Positions 35,016-45,002 are shown, counted from the stretch's first letter. The stretch: DNA of 64,000 nucleotides from an uncultured Flavobacteriaceae bacterium (GCA_947486785.1 CANKUU010000007.1:93485-157484); one strand, 5' to 3'. Notes: generated by a model from the sequence alone, not told the origin. Program-made: numbers and translations.

Positions 35016-37643
35016 TTATATCGTTTCTTGTTTGCTTTCCTCTTCTTTTAGGTTTTTAACTAATTCAAGAGCATCTGGCACGACGTCACTACAAAGTACG
35101 ATTAATGCACCGTCAATAGCATTGTCAACGGCGTAATGTATCGCTTTTTGTTCTGAAGGAATAATAGTGATTTTCTTTTCAGGATGTTTAGATTTAATTC
35201 CCTTTTTAATCATCTTAATTAGCTCTTCTTCAGTCTTACCGCGTAAATTTTTATCTTGTCTAATAATGATTTCGTCGAACATTTCTGCTGCAATCTCTCC
35301 CATCTCATTGTTGTCTTCTATGCGTCTATCACCTATACCTGCAACAATTCCTATTTTAATAGTGGCATCAATTTCGCTAATAAAATGTTGAAGAGCTCTC
35401 ATACCAGCAGGGTTGTGCGCATAATCTAATAAAACCTGAAATTTCTTAAACTTAAAAAGATTTAACCTACCGGGAGTTTGTGCTGCTGACGGAATAAAAG
35501 TTCCTAAAGCCGCTTTCATATCTTCAATACTTATTCCTTTTATATTGGCACTAATTATTGCAGGAAGTATGTTTTGAATCATAAACTTCGCTTTGCCACC
35601 AAAGGTCAATGGAATATTTTTTGCTTTCATAATTCGCATTTTCCATGAACCTCTGCATATGGTTACGTAGCCATTTTCATAAATAGCGGTAATGCCTCCT
35701 TTTCGTTGTAATGCCTGTATACGAGGGTTGTTTTCATCCATAGAGAATAAAGCAACATTACATTTTAATCCTTTGCGCATCTCATATACCAAGTCGTCAT
35801 CAGCATTTAAAATGGCATAACCATCAGGTAGTACCGTTTCTGGTACAACACCCTTTACTTGAGCTAATTGTTCAATGGTATGAATACCTTTTAGTCCTAA
35901 ATGATCAGCAGATAGGTTGGTGACAATACCAATATCACAATTAGAGAAACCTAATCCGGCACGCAATAGTCCGCCCCGTGCACATTCAAGTACAGCAAAA
36001 TTTACAGTAGGGTCTTTTAGTACAAATTCGGCACTTTGTGGTCCGGTACAATCTCCTTTCATTAACAAGCGATTTTGAATATAAACGCCATCACTAGTAG
36101 TATAGCCTACTCGGTAGCCACTCATTTTAGCCATATGAGCGATTAATCTGCTAGTAGTAGTTTTACCGTTTGTTCCCGTTATAGCAACAATTGGTATGCG
36201 ACCGGTATCGCCTTTTTGTGGAAACAGTTTATCTACCACAGGTGCGGCTACGTTTCTTGGTAGTCCGGTGGTAGGTGCTAAGTGCATTCTAAAACCAGGG
36301 CCGGCATTTACTTCTAATACGGCACCTCCTGTTTCTGACAATGGTTTACTTATATCAGTAGTCATAATATCAATACCGCAGATATCTAAATCTATAATTT
36401 TAGAAATTCTTTCTGCCATAGATACATTTGCTGGGTGAACAATATCGGTAACATCTTCAGCTGTTCCGCCTGTACTTAGGTTTGCGGTGTCTTTTAAAAT
36501 AAGCCGTTCCCCATCTTTTAAAACAGAGTCCACGGTATAGCCAGCATCGGCAATGATAGTTTTAGTGAGATTGTTTATTGATATTGCTGTAAGTACTTTT
36601 TCATGACCGTAGCCTCTACGAGGATCTTTGTTGGTTTCTTCAATTAATTCTTTAATGCTAGATGAACCATTTCCGATAACATGCGCCGGAGTTCGTTTGG
36701 CACCTGCCACAAAAACGTTATTGATAACTAAAAGGCGGTAGTCTTCACCGGTAATATATTTTTCAATTATTACACGTCTTGAAACTTCTTTTGCTTGGTT
36801 AAAGCCCTCTAGTGCATCTTCATAGTTGTTGATATCTACCGTAATTCCTCGGCCATGATTACCATCAATTGGCTTAATTACCAAAGGATAACCAACATAA
36901 CGACAAGCCTCTTTTAAGCTGCGCTCTCTGCTGATGATATCACCTCTTGGAACCTCAATTTCTGCTTGCTCTAATAAAAACTTAGTATCTTCTTTGTCGC
37001 AAGCTAACTCTACTCCAATACTACTTGTTTCACTTGTAACAGTTGCTTGAATTCTTTTTTGATTTGCTCCATAGCCTAATTGGCATAAAGAATATTTATT
37101 TAATCGTAGCCACGGAATGCCCCTACTAACTGCTTCTTCAACAATAGATCCGGTACTTGGCCCTAAACGTTCTACTTCTCGTAGTTCTCTCATTTTTTGC
37201 AAATCTTCTTCAAGATCATATTCCTTTCCAGAAATAAGCGCTTCGCAGATTGCTACTGCAGCTTTTGCGGCATAGCGACCAGCATTTTCTTCTAAATAAG
37301 AGAATACAACGTTATACACTCCTTTTTCACCATAGCCTCTTGTTCGACCAAAACCAGTATCCATACCAGCTAGGGTTTGAATTTCTAATGCGATGTGCTC
37401 TACAACATGCCCCATCCAGGTGCCCTCATCTACACGCATAAAAAACCCACCTTCGCAACCTTCAGAACAACGATGAGATAACATACTAGGAAACATGGTT
37501 TTTAGCCGGTCAGAAAAACCTGGTATTTTATCGGATGGATGTTCCTCCATATCCTGGAGATCTAAAACCATTACTATAAGCTTATGTCTGCGAATTGACC
37601 AAAAGTTTGGTCCTCGCATTGCATTTATTTCTCTTATTCTCAT
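35016..37643 (-). CDS. cphA: Cyanophycin synthetase
   Basis: Builds cyanophycin (multi-L-arginyl-poly-L-aspartate), a nitrogen, carbon and energy store, by adding Asp to the backbone and Arg to its side chain, using ATP for each. The 875 aa carry the family's three parts: an N-terminal domain (about 1-160, with GTWMGHVVEHIALE), an ATP-grasp domain (about 220-470, with GGAVLEVNAGPGFRMH near its end) and a Mur-ligase-like domain whose ATP loop GTNGKTTT is at about 488-495. It is full length for CphA1. It diverges from cphB across 88 bases. Its terminator follows. The call is by family pattern and is strengthened by the neighbours. Confidence 0.95.
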   Translation of the reverse strand: MRIREINAMRGPNFWSIRRHKLIVMVLDLQDMEEHPSDKIPGFSDRLKTMFPSMLSHRCSEGCEGGFFMRVDEGTWMGHVVEHIALEIQTLAGMDTGFGRTRGYGEKGVYNVVFSYLEENAGRYAAKAAVAICEALISGKEYDLEEDLQKMRELREVERLGPSTGSIVEEAVSRGIPWLRLNKYSLCQLGYGANQKRIQATVTSETSSIGVELACDKEDTKFLLEQAEIEVPRGDIISRERSLKEACRYVGYPLVIKPIDGNHGRGITVDINNYEDALEGFNQAKEVSRRVIIEKYITGEDYRLLVINNVFVAGAKRTPAHVIGNGSSSIKELIEETNKDPRRGYGHEKVLTAISINNLTKTIIADAGYTVDSVLKDGERLILKDTANLSTGGTAEDVTDIVHPANVSMAERISKIIDLDICGIDIMTTDISKPLSETGGAVLEVNAGPGFRMHLAPTTGLPRNVAAPVVDKLFPQKGDTGRIPIVAITGTNGKTTTSRLIAHMAKMSGYRVGYTTSDGVYIQNRLLMKGDCTGPQSAEFVLKDPTVNFAVLECARGGLLRAGLGFSNCDIGIVTNLSADHLGLKGIHTIEQLAQVKGVVPETVLPDGYAILNADDDLVYEMRKGLKCNVALFSMDENNPRIQALQRKGGITAIYENGYVTICRGSWKMRIMKAKNIPLTFGGKAKFMIQNILPAIISANIKGISIEDMKAALGTFIPSAAQTPGRLNLFKFKKFQVLLDYAHNPAGMRALQHFISEIDATIKIGIVAGIGDRRIEDNNEMGEIAAEMFDEIIIRQDKNLRGKTEEELIKMIKKGIKSKHPEKKITIIPSEQKAIHYAVDNAIDGALIVLCSDVVPDALELVKNLKEEESKQETI

Positions 37644-37731
37644 ATTCGGAGGGTATTAGTTTGGTGAATTTTTAAATATATAACAATTTATTGAACGATA
37701 AGCGTATTTTTACATTCTAAATGATGATAAT

Positions 37732-38589
37732 ATGAATTTTAAAGGCACATTGATACCTATTGGAGGTAATGAGGACAAGGGAATAGATACTATGGAGGTG
37801 AATAATTTGGAGTTCATTGGAGAAGGTATTTTGGCGCGAGTAGTTCGTGAAAGTGGGGGTGAAGATGCATTAATTGTTGTTATACCTACTGCTTCGAGTA
37901 TACCTGATGAGGTTGGTGAAAACTATTTAACTGCATTTGGTAAATTAGGCTGCACAAACACACAGGTTTTAGATTTGCGAAAGCGAGAAGAATCAGAATT
38001 TGAACCGCATATAGCACTCATTAAAAAAGCTGATTGTGTTATGTTTTCTGGTGGCGATCAGTCAGAAATAACTAAAAAGATTGCAGGTACCACAATACAT
38101 AAAATTCTTTTAGATAGGTATAAAAATGATTCTATTGTTATTGCAGGCACAAGTGCTGGCGCCATGTGTATGAGTAAAGAAATGATTATAGGCGGTAGTA
38201 GCAAAGAGTCATTTATTAAAGGAGCTGTAGCTATGGGTGAGGGTATGAGCTTTATACCAGACCTTATTATTGATTCTCATTTTATTCGAAGAGGCAGATT
38301 TGGGCGGCTTGCCGAAGCTATTGCTATACACCCCAATCTTTTGGGAGTAGGCCTAGCAGAAGATACTGGTCTCGTTATAAAAAATGGTAATAGTGTAGAG
38401 GTTATTGGTTCAGGTATGGTTATTCTTTTTGATGCGTCTAAACTAAAGCATAATAACCAGAAAATACTATCAGATGGAGCCCCAATGTCTATATCCAACT
38501 TAAAGACACATATTTTAGCCAATGGAGATCGATTTAATATTAAAAAAAGAAAAATAAAGGTTTTGCCTTTAGACGCTCCTTTTGTTTAG
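37732..38589 (+). CDS. cphB: Cyanophycinase
   Basis: Peptidase E-like serine exopeptidase that degrades cyanophycin to beta-Asp-Arg dipeptides. The 285 aa have no signal peptide, so it acts on the intracellular store. The nucleophile elbow GTSAGA puts Ser at residue 141. GGDQ is at 107-110, and the D-S-H-F then R-rich segment (181-192, ending GRFGRL) aligns with the substrate-binding region of known CphB, except that the usual Gln after Asp is Ser182. It diverges from cphA and its end overlaps the convergent isoaspartyl peptidase gene by four bases. Confidence 0.92.
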   Translation: MNFKGTLIPIGGNEDKGIDTMEVNNLEFIGEGILARVVRESGGEDALIVVIPTASSIPDEVGENYLTAFGKLGCTNTQVLDLRKREESEFEPHIALIKKADCVMFSGGDQSEITKKIAGTTIHKILLDRYKNDSIVIAGTSAGAMCMSKEMIIGGSSKESFIKGAVAMGEGMSFIPDLIIDSHFIRRGRFGRLAEAIAIHPNLLGVGLAEDTGLVIKNGNSVEVIGSGMVILFDASKLKHNNQKILSDGAPMSISNLKTHILANGDRFNIKKRKIKVLPLDAPFV

Positions 38590-39518
38590 GTCTTATAGAT
38601 CATAATTCCTTCGTTTTTGGTTGATGTTTTAAACGCACGATACATACCTTCAGTATTGAAAGGCATAGCGATGTTTCCATATGCGTCCACGGCAATTAGT
38701 CCGCCGTCACCACCTATTTCTAAAATTCTTTTTTGAATAACTTCTGTGGCGGCTTCAGATATTGACATGCCTTTATACTCCATTAAACAAGAAACGTCAT
38801 ATGCAACAACTCCTCTAATAAAATATTCTCCGCTACCGGTACAAGATACTGCACAGGTTTTGTTGTTGGCGTAATTACCCGAACCAATCATAGGGCTATC
38901 ACCAACACGTCCATAGCGCTTATTCGTCATGCCTCCAGTTGAGGTTGCTGCAGCAACATTACCTTTGGTGTCGCAGGCTACAGCACCAACAGTACCAAAT
39001 TTTGAATCTTTTTTTACGGAATGGTCTAGTTGAAAACTATCTGTATCTCTAATATCTAACCACTGTTGATGACGAAGTTCATCAAAAAAATAAGTTTTTT
39101 CTTCTAGCGAATAGTTCATTTCTTTAGCAAAGCGCAGCGCTCCTTCACCAGCTAAAAAAACGTGGTCACTTTTTTCCATGACATCTTTTGCGAGATTAAT
39201 AGGGTTTTTAATTCCTGTAATCAATGAAACGGCACCTGCATTTAGATTTTTGCCGTCCATAATCGCAGCATCCATTTCATGTGTGCCATCTGCGGTAAAC
39301 ACACTACCTTTTCCTGCGTTAAATAATGGCGAATCTTCTAATGATATTACAGCTTGGTTTACGGCATCAATAGCTGTTCCTTCTTGTTCTAAAACTTTGT
39401 AGCCTATTTGTAAAGCTTTTTGCAACGCTTTTCTATAAGAAGTTTCTTTTTCTTTGGTCATCATACCTTTTACCAAAGTACCTGCGCCACCATGTATGGC
39501 TATTGAGAATTTGCTCAT
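38586..39518 (-). CDS. Isoaspartyl peptidase / L-asparaginase (Ntn hydrolase)
   Basis: 310 aa plant-type asparaginase of the Ntn-hydrolase family. It should self-cleave in front of Thr176 (in KFGTVGAV), exposing the catalytic N-terminal Thr. The HGGAGT motif near residues 9-14 and the GNVAAATSTGG and SPMIGSG segments match the IaaA/EcAIII type. These enzymes split beta-aspartyl dipeptides, including the beta-Asp-Arg released by cyanophycinase, so it probably completes cyanophycin use to Asp and Arg. It directly follows ypdA with no gap and is likely part of the rpe-ypdA transcript. The specific use is an inference from context. Confidence 0.92.
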   Translation of the reverse strand: MSKFSIAIHGGAGTLVKGMMTKEKETSYRKALQKALQIGYKVLEQEGTAIDAVNQAVISLEDSPLFNAGKGSVFTADGTHEMDAAIMDGKNLNAGAVSLITGIKNPINLAKDVMEKSDHVFLAGEGALRFAKEMNYSLEEKTYFFDELRHQQWLDIRDTDSFQLDHSVKKDSKFGTVGAVACDTKGNVAAATSTGGMTNKRYGRVGDSPMIGSGNYANNKTCAVSCTGSGEYFIRGVVAYDVSCLMEYKGMSISEAATEVIQKRILEIGGDGGLIAVDAYGNIAMPFNTEGMYRAFKTSTKNEGIMIYKT

Positions 39519-40502
39519 CTATTTATGTGTCTTTTTTTTGTTCAAAATTGCTTTCACAATTAATTTTGCATGTACGCGAGAGTTCTCAATAAACCATTTA
39601 TGAGTTTCTAGACCACCACAAATAACACCAGCTAAATAAAGTCCAGTAACATTAGATTCCATTGTATTTTGGTTGTATTTCGGAAGCCTTTTCTCATCCA
39701 TCGATAATTGAACACCGAGTTCTTTTAAGAATTTAAAATTTGGTCTGTATCCGGTTAGTGCTAAAACAAAATCGTTTTCAATGCTTATAGTTTTACTAAA
39801 CTGTTCTATAATTATACGTTCCTCTTTAATTTCTTTTACCTGAGCATTATAATAAGCTTTTATACTACCTTCCTCTATACGATTAATAACATCTGGTCTT
39901 ACCCAATATTTTACGCGTTTGCCAACTTCTGCACCTCTTATGATTAAACTAACTTCAGCTCCCTTGCGATAGCATTCTAGGGCAGCATCAATCGCCGAAT
40001 TACTTGCGCCAATAACGGCTAATTTTTGCCGGGCGTAATAATGAGGATTATCGTAGTAATGAGAAACTTTTGCTAATTCTTCACCTGGTACAATTAACTT
40101 ATTGGGTATATCATAAAAGCCGGTTGCTAAAACTATATTCAAAGATGAATATGTAGCTTTATTAGAAACAATTGAGAATAAATGTCCTTTTTTAGTAACC
40201 CGATTTACTCTTTCAAAGAGGTTGATATTTAGTTTGTTTGATGTTACAATTCTACGAAAGTATTCTAATGCTTCATCGCGTTTTGGTTTCGACTCTTTAC
40301 TAATGAAAGGTATGTTTTCAATCTCAAGTTTTTCTGATGACGAGAAAAACTGCATGTTTGCGGGGTAGTTAAACAGCGAATTTACGATAGTTCCTTTTTC
40401 TAAAATGAGGTAATTAAGGCCATTTTTTTTTGCGGCTAGTCCACAAGCAATACCGATAGGTCCGCCTCCAATAATTACAAGATCAAATGATGATTGTATC
40501 AC
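39519..40502 (-). CDS. ypdA: YpdA-type FAD-dependent thiol-disulfide reductase
   Basis: 327 aa flavoprotein with an FAD-binding GGGPIG motif (about 12-17) and a second nucleotide motif, VIGASNSAIDAAL (about 162-174). It lacks the CxxC redox pair of thioredoxin reductase. This matches YpdA, the NADPH-dependent bacillithiol-disulfide reductase, although many flavobacterial copies are known only by similarity. It overlaps rpe by four bases and abuts the isoaspartyl peptidase gene. No bacillithiol synthesis gene lies in this window. Confidence 0.8.
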   Translation of the reverse strand: MIQSSFDLVIIGGGPIGIACGLAAKKNGLNYLILEKGTIVNSLFNYPANMQFFSSSEKLEIENIPFISKESKPKRDEALEYFRRIVTSNKLNINLFERVNRVTKKGHLFSIVSNKATYSSLNIVLATGFYDIPNKLIVPGEELAKVSHYYDNPHYYARQKLAVIGASNSAIDAALECYRKGAEVSLIIRGAEVGKRVKYWVRPDVINRIEEGSIKAYYNAQVKEIKEERIIIEQFSKTISIENDFVLALTGYRPNFKFLKELGVQLSMDEKRLPKYNQNTMESNVTGLYLAGVICGGLETHKWFIENSRVHAKLIVKAILNKKKTHK

Positions 40503-41158
40503 CCTGCAATTTTTTTAAGGTCATAGATAGTTTGTGTGGGATTCTCGCTTTTAAATACAAAACTACCCGCAACTAATATATTAGCTCCTGCGCCTACAAG
40601 TGCTTGGGCGTTTAAAGCGGTAACACCTCCGTCAATTTCTATAAGTGTTTTCGCCTTTTTTTTAAGAATAAGATCTTTTAAAGCCTTTGTTTTAGAATAC
40701 GTATTTTCTATAAAAGATTGTCCGCCAAAACCAGGATTTACACTCATCAAACAAACCACATCAATATCATTAATTATATTTTCAAGAAGTTGAACGCTTG
40801 TATGCGGGTTTAAGGCGACGCCAGCTTTCATACCCTCTTTCTTAATGGCCTGAATGGTGCGATGTAAATGGGTGCAAGCTTCGTAATGAACGCTGAGAAT
40901 GTTTGCGCCTAGTTCAGCAAAATGTTTGATGTATCGATCAGGATCTACAATCATTAAATGCACATCTAAAGGTTTGGTTGCATGTTCAGCAATAGCCTTA
41001 ATTACAGGCATTCCATAAGAAATGTTGGGAACAAAAACACCATCCATTACATCAATATGATGCCAATCTGCAGCACTATTATTCACCATTTCTACATCTT
41101 TTTGTAGGTTACCAAAATCGGCTGCCAATAATGAAGGTGCAATTTTTGTAGTATTCAT
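40499..41158 (-). CDS. rpe: Ribulose-phosphate 3-epimerase
   Basis: Interconverts ribulose-5-phosphate and xylulose-5-phosphate in the pentose phosphate pathway. TIM-barrel of 219 aa with the family motifs SLLAADF (about 9-15), HIDVMDGVFVPN (about 34-45, metal-binding), HLMI (about 66-69), SVNPGFGGQSF (about 139-149) and EIDGGV (about 173-178). The start is ATG 41158. It is first in an rpe-ypdA-isoaspartyl peptidase run whose spacing (4-base overlap, then no gap) implies one transcript. Confidence 0.96.
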   Translation of the reverse strand: MNTTKIAPSLLAADFGNLQKDVEMVNNSAADWHHIDVMDGVFVPNISYGMPVIKAIAEHATKPLDVHLMIVDPDRYIKHFAELGANILSVHYEACTHLHRTIQAIKKEGMKAGVALNPHTSVQLLENIINDIDVVCLMSVNPGFGGQSFIENTYSKTKALKDLILKKKAKTLIEIDGGVTALNAQALVGAGANILVAGSFVFKSENPTQTIYDLKKIAG

Positions 41159-41184
41159 TTCTAAGAAGGCTTAAACATTTATAG

Positions 41185-41192
41185 CAAAAGTA
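41185..41192 (-). promoter_or_regulatory. Candidate -7 element for the rpe-ypdA-peptidase run
   Basis: On the minus strand this reads TACTTTTG, a match to TAnnTTTG about 27 bases before the rpe ATG. No -33 element was recognised. Confidence 0.35.
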
Positions 41193-41296
41193 ATGAAATG
41201 CTTTGGTACTTAACCATCGATTTTTTTAGGTGCCAGTTATTTTTTTGTACCATCTTTAGGGCTTTGTATTTTAATGTTTTTTGTTTTTGATTGATT

Positions 41297-42112
41297 TTAT
41301 AACGGTTTTTCAGCTATAATTTCTACCATTAAACAAGTGCATATTGATGCATCTTTAAGCTGCTCTAGCTCTTCTAATTCTGCCAAAGCTGCGTTTGCTT
41401 CTTCTTGTGATAAATAGTTTTGCAGAACTAATCTTGGAAAGTAGCTCTGAAAAAATGTTTTTGGCCATTGCCAAATTCCGTTCTCAGGGGTTGCAATTTT
41501 CAGCATCGGCCGAAAACTAGTTATACTCATACCGATATCACCAAGAATTTTAGGTAAATATCTACCTATATCTATTTCAGAATCAGAATCTTTGAAGCTT
41601 TTTAATGCGCCCGAAATTGCTTTTGAAAGGTTTTTCTTTCTTGGTTCAGTTTGTAAGCTCGACCAATCGTAGTATTCTTGGATAACCATTTTGCCACCGG
41701 GAAGAAGTGCATCCGAAACCATTTTTAAAACTTTTTTTGGCTCTGGAACCCATGCCAAAGCCCATCTGCAATACATACCGTCTAAGCTTTCTGGTTTTAA
41801 TTTCATCATATTAAAATCGCCAGTAAAAGTCTCAATATTTAAGTTGTGAGTCTGTGCAATATTCTCTAAAAAAGATATATAGTTTGCAGACTTATCAATA
41901 CTGATAACTTTACCTTTTTGACCAACTAAATAGGCTAGTTCTTTGCTACAAAACCCGGGACCGCAACCGAGGTCTAAAATGGTTTGCTCAGGTTTAAAAT
42001 TAGCTAGGCGCCATCCTTTTTGTGCTTCTTCAGCCCATACTTGGTGTTGCACTCCTAGTCTAAAAAGTTCTTGCTTGTCTGTACCTAAAATATAATCTTC
42101 TTCTTCTTTCAA
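41297..42112 (-). CDS. Class I SAM-dependent methyltransferase
   Basis: 271 aa. Motif I is ILDLGCGPGF (about residues 45-54), with the acidic motif II at ISIDKS (about 75-80) and the later MYCRWALAWVPEP segment. The fold is that of the UbiE/small-molecule methyltransferases. The substrate is unknown. It begins two bases after the stop of the large cytochrome lipoprotein gene, so the two are almost certainly co-transcribed. There is no signal peptide. Confidence 0.8.
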   Translation of the reverse strand: MKEEEDYILGTDKQELFRLGVQHQVWAEEAQKGWRLANFKPEQTILDLGCGPGFCSKELAYLVGQKGKVISIDKSANYISFLENIAQTHNLNIETFTGDFNMMKLKPESLDGMYCRWALAWVPEPKKVLKMVSDALLPGGKMVIQEYYDWSSLQTEPRKKNLSKAISGALKSFKDSDSEIDIGRYLPKILGDIGMSITSFRPMLKIATPENGIWQWPKTFFQSYFPRLVLQNYLSQEEANAALAELEELEQLKDASICTCLMVEIIAEKPL

Positions 42113-42114
42113 AA

Positions 42115-44763
42115 TTATGGTGATTTAGTTTTGCTATATAGTATGCTGTTCTCGTTGCCGCCAGCTTCTAAAAAAGTAAAAAGCTCTTTAATTTCCGTTT
42201 TGTTTAATCGGTTTAGTAGTCCCGATGGCATTGGTGACAATGGCGACGCTTCTTTTTTTAGGATCTCGGTTTTTAATAATTCAACCGTATGGCTTTCGTT
42301 GAATGGATTTGGTGATAAAATAATCTTTTCCTTGGTTTCAGATTTTATGCGTCCCGATATCTTCTTTCCATCTTTTAAATGAAACAAGGTGTTTACGTAT
42401 TGATCTGAAATTTCATCATTTGGGCTATAGGTAGCAAACATCATTTCATAGGTATTGAATTTAGTATGTGCTTGGGTTAAATCGGGGCCGATAGCGGCTC
42501 CTTCTCCACGTATTCTATGGCAAAGAATGCACATACCGGCTTTAAAGGCGCGCTTCCCTTTAGCAAAGCTTGCTTGATGGTCTTGAAAGGTGTCTCCCCA
42601 AATAATTTCTCCAAGGTCATCTCCGCTATATTCATCTCCAGGCCCAATAGGTTGAGGTAATGTGGCAATTACAGTAGAAGGTGAATATACACCTGATATT
42701 TTTTCAAAATATTCTTTTTCATCTTCGGGTACATTTTTCATGGCTGCTAACCGTACATTCTCCATACCTGGCTTAAAGCTCAAGCCACCTTGGGTGTTTA
42801 ATGCATCATAAAACCAGTTAAAGTATTTTGTTCGTGATTCTTTAGTCCATCCCTTTTTTGCATGACTTAATAGAACTCCATAATATATGGCTTCGCTTGG
42901 GGGCATTTTCGATAAAATCTCTCTAATTAAGGGACCGTATTGTTCGCTTCGCTCTGTAATTTCTTTAGATAAAAAATCGTTTGAAAGACGGGTTCCAGCT
43001 TTAGTGTGCTTTTCTAAGAGCGCTATAAGAATAGTGGTAATACCTTCAGTATCTAAGTAAAGTAACACTTGACTTAATTCACGATTCATTTCATTTTTGG
43101 TGTGCGGAAAGTGTTTTTTAAGTTGATTTTTTAAAACTATTTTATTTTTTTCATTTGGTGGTCCCATTCTAATAAATAGTAATTCATAGCTTCTTAAAAG
43201 GTTTAATTGTTGCTGTGTTGACAATTTGATTAGCTCAATTGAAGATAATTTTTCAATTATCTTGGCTTGTAAAGATTTACTAGCTTGTCGTGCTAGTCCA
43301 ATACTTGCTTCAATTATTTTTTCTGGTACTTTTTCTTTTAAGAATAATGGTAACCATTGTGCTATGGGCTGATGCTCTAGGGCAATACGTGCAGCATATC
43401 GTATATGTCGATCTTTGTGGTCTAAGTTGTCCCATGCTAAAGCTATTGCTTCAGTAGAAATAGTGGCATGGTAGTTTTCAATTTTTTCGCGTAAATCACG
43501 TAGGTTTTTAGCCTCAATATTTAATTTTTCCGGCATCTCTTTTATCTCAGAACCCGTATACCGCAGCCTAAATAAATGTGAGCTTAATCTACGTCCGCCT
43601 GAAGAAAAGTAAAGGTTACCATCAAAACCAGCAATTATATCTGTTAGGGGTAGAGGGGTACCCGATAAAAATTCTTTTCGTTCTGCGGTATAGCTACTTC
43701 CTTTTGGTTTAAGATTCGCAAAGTATAGCGTTCCAAAACTCCAATCCATAACAAAAAGGCCATTTTTGTAACTTTTTGGAAAATTTAATTTGTGTCCTGA
43801 AAGAATTCCTGTTGGAGAACCTTGTTCTAAATTGTGAATAGCAGGAAGTGCGTCGGGGTAATAGCTGGGCCATTTTCCAGAGCCAGTTCGCCATCCATAT
43901 TCGCTACCACTGGTAACATGACAAATACGAGTTGGTCGATACCAAGGCATGCCAATATCCCATTCCATGTCAGCATCATAGGTAAAAAGCTGCCCATGCT
44001 TGTTAAAGGCCAAATCAAAGGGATTTCGATATCCGGCAGAAACTAACTCCCAAGCTGTACCATCTGCATTAAATTTACAAATCCATCCTCCAGGGGCTTT
44101 AATATTGTTTGCATGTCCACGAGCATCTAAATATGGTTTAAATAAATTGTCTTCACCCCAATTACTGGGTAATCGACTATTTTTCTTTAAAAGCTCTGGT
44201 AATAGGGTATGATTACCGGCAATAAAGTAAATTTCTTTTCCATTAGGCGAAAGCTCCAAACTGTGAGGTCCATGCTCACTATATCCTTCTAGTTTAAGTA
44301 GCATTTTTACTTGATCTAACACCCCATCTTTATTGGTGTCGGTAATGCGATAAATACCACTACCATTTTCTTTTTCGTCAGGTATATCATCGTTCCATTT
44401 TTTATTTACTGCAACATAAAGGCTGTTAAAGGCCCAAAGCATGCCCTGTGCATCGCCTATTTCTAAATCAAGAGTATGTACAGCTGATGCTTTTAGCTTT
44501 TCATTAATTTTAGGAGATTTAAAATAATAGATTTTACCATATTGGTCGCAGGCATAAATAATGTCTTTTGGGCCCTGAGCCAATGCAACCCAAGATCCTT
44601 GGTTATTTTTACTTGGTTGGTATAGATCTTCTAAAACAAAGCCTTCAGGAATCTTAAATTCAATGTCTATTATTTTTTCTTTCGATTTTGATTGTTCTAC
44701 ATCATTGGAACAAGAAGATAGAACAAAACATAAGAAAATTATGGTAGTAGCGATTTTATTCAT
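42115..44763 (-). CDS. Lipoprotein with beta-propeller, HEAT-like repeats and c-type haem domain
   Basis: 882 aa. A lipoprotein signal (LSSCSN, lipidated Cys at about 18) anchors it in the envelope. Residues 35-400 resemble the six-bladed dehydrogenase-like propellers of planctomycete-type proteins (for example the YRNPFDLAF and SEYGWR segments). Residues 420-700 are helical and repeat-like. Near the C-terminus CILCH (about 743-747) binds haem covalently. It is like the 'putative haem-binding / membrane-bound dehydrogenase' family, whose substrates are unknown, possibly sugars. It is followed at two bases by a methyltransferase gene. Confidence 0.8.
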   Translation of the reverse strand: MNKIATTIIFLCFVLSSCSNDVEQSKSKEKIIDIEFKIPEGFVLEDLYQPSKNNQGSWVALAQGPKDIIYACDQYGKIYYFKSPKINEKLKASAVHTLDLEIGDAQGMLWAFNSLYVAVNKKWNDDIPDEKENGSGIYRITDTNKDGVLDQVKMLLKLEGYSEHGPHSLELSPNGKEIYFIAGNHTLLPELLKKNSRLPSNWGEDNLFKPYLDARGHANNIKAPGGWICKFNADGTAWELVSAGYRNPFDLAFNKHGQLFTYDADMEWDIGMPWYRPTRICHVTSGSEYGWRTGSGKWPSYYPDALPAIHNLEQGSPTGILSGHKLNFPKSYKNGLFVMDWSFGTLYFANLKPKGSSYTAERKEFLSGTPLPLTDIIAGFDGNLYFSSGGRRLSSHLFRLRYTGSEIKEMPEKLNIEAKNLRDLREKIENYHATISTEAIALAWDNLDHKDRHIRYAARIALEHQPIAQWLPLFLKEKVPEKIIEASIGLARQASKSLQAKIIEKLSSIELIKLSTQQQLNLLRSYELLFIRMGPPNEKNKIVLKNQLKKHFPHTKNEMNRELSQVLLYLDTEGITTILIALLEKHTKAGTRLSNDFLSKEITERSEQYGPLIREILSKMPPSEAIYYGVLLSHAKKGWTKESRTKYFNWFYDALNTQGGLSFKPGMENVRLAAMKNVPEDEKEYFEKISGVYSPSTVIATLPQPIGPGDEYSGDDLGEIIWGDTFQDHQASFAKGKRAFKAGMCILCHRIRGEGAAIGPDLTQAHTKFNTYEMMFATYSPNDEISDQYVNTLFHLKDGKKISGRIKSETKEKIILSPNPFNESHTVELLKTEILKKEASPLSPMPSGLLNRLNKTEIKELFTFLEAGGNENSILYSKTKSP

Positions 44764-45002
44764 CTCGGTGATAAAAATTTGCTTGTCATTAAAAATAGTA
44801 AAAATTAGGCTATTTTAACAGCATTAATAAGGTTTATGGGTTTGGGTTTACCCTTAGTTTTTAAAGTTTAATGATATACTATATTTAGCTCAAGCATATG
44901 ATTTATGTAAACCTTACCTTGGAGTTACGATAAGATAGTGTTGCGGTAATTTTTATTACTATTAGCCCTTTCGCTTTAGGTGTAAAAAAAAATTGCTAAC
45001 GA

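Noticed and set aside
35016..37643. The Mur-ligase-like part of cphA as a stray second murE or murD
   Set aside because: The single 875-residue frame joins it to an ATP-grasp domain and a cyanophycin-type N-terminus, and cphB and an isoaspartyl peptidase are adjacent.
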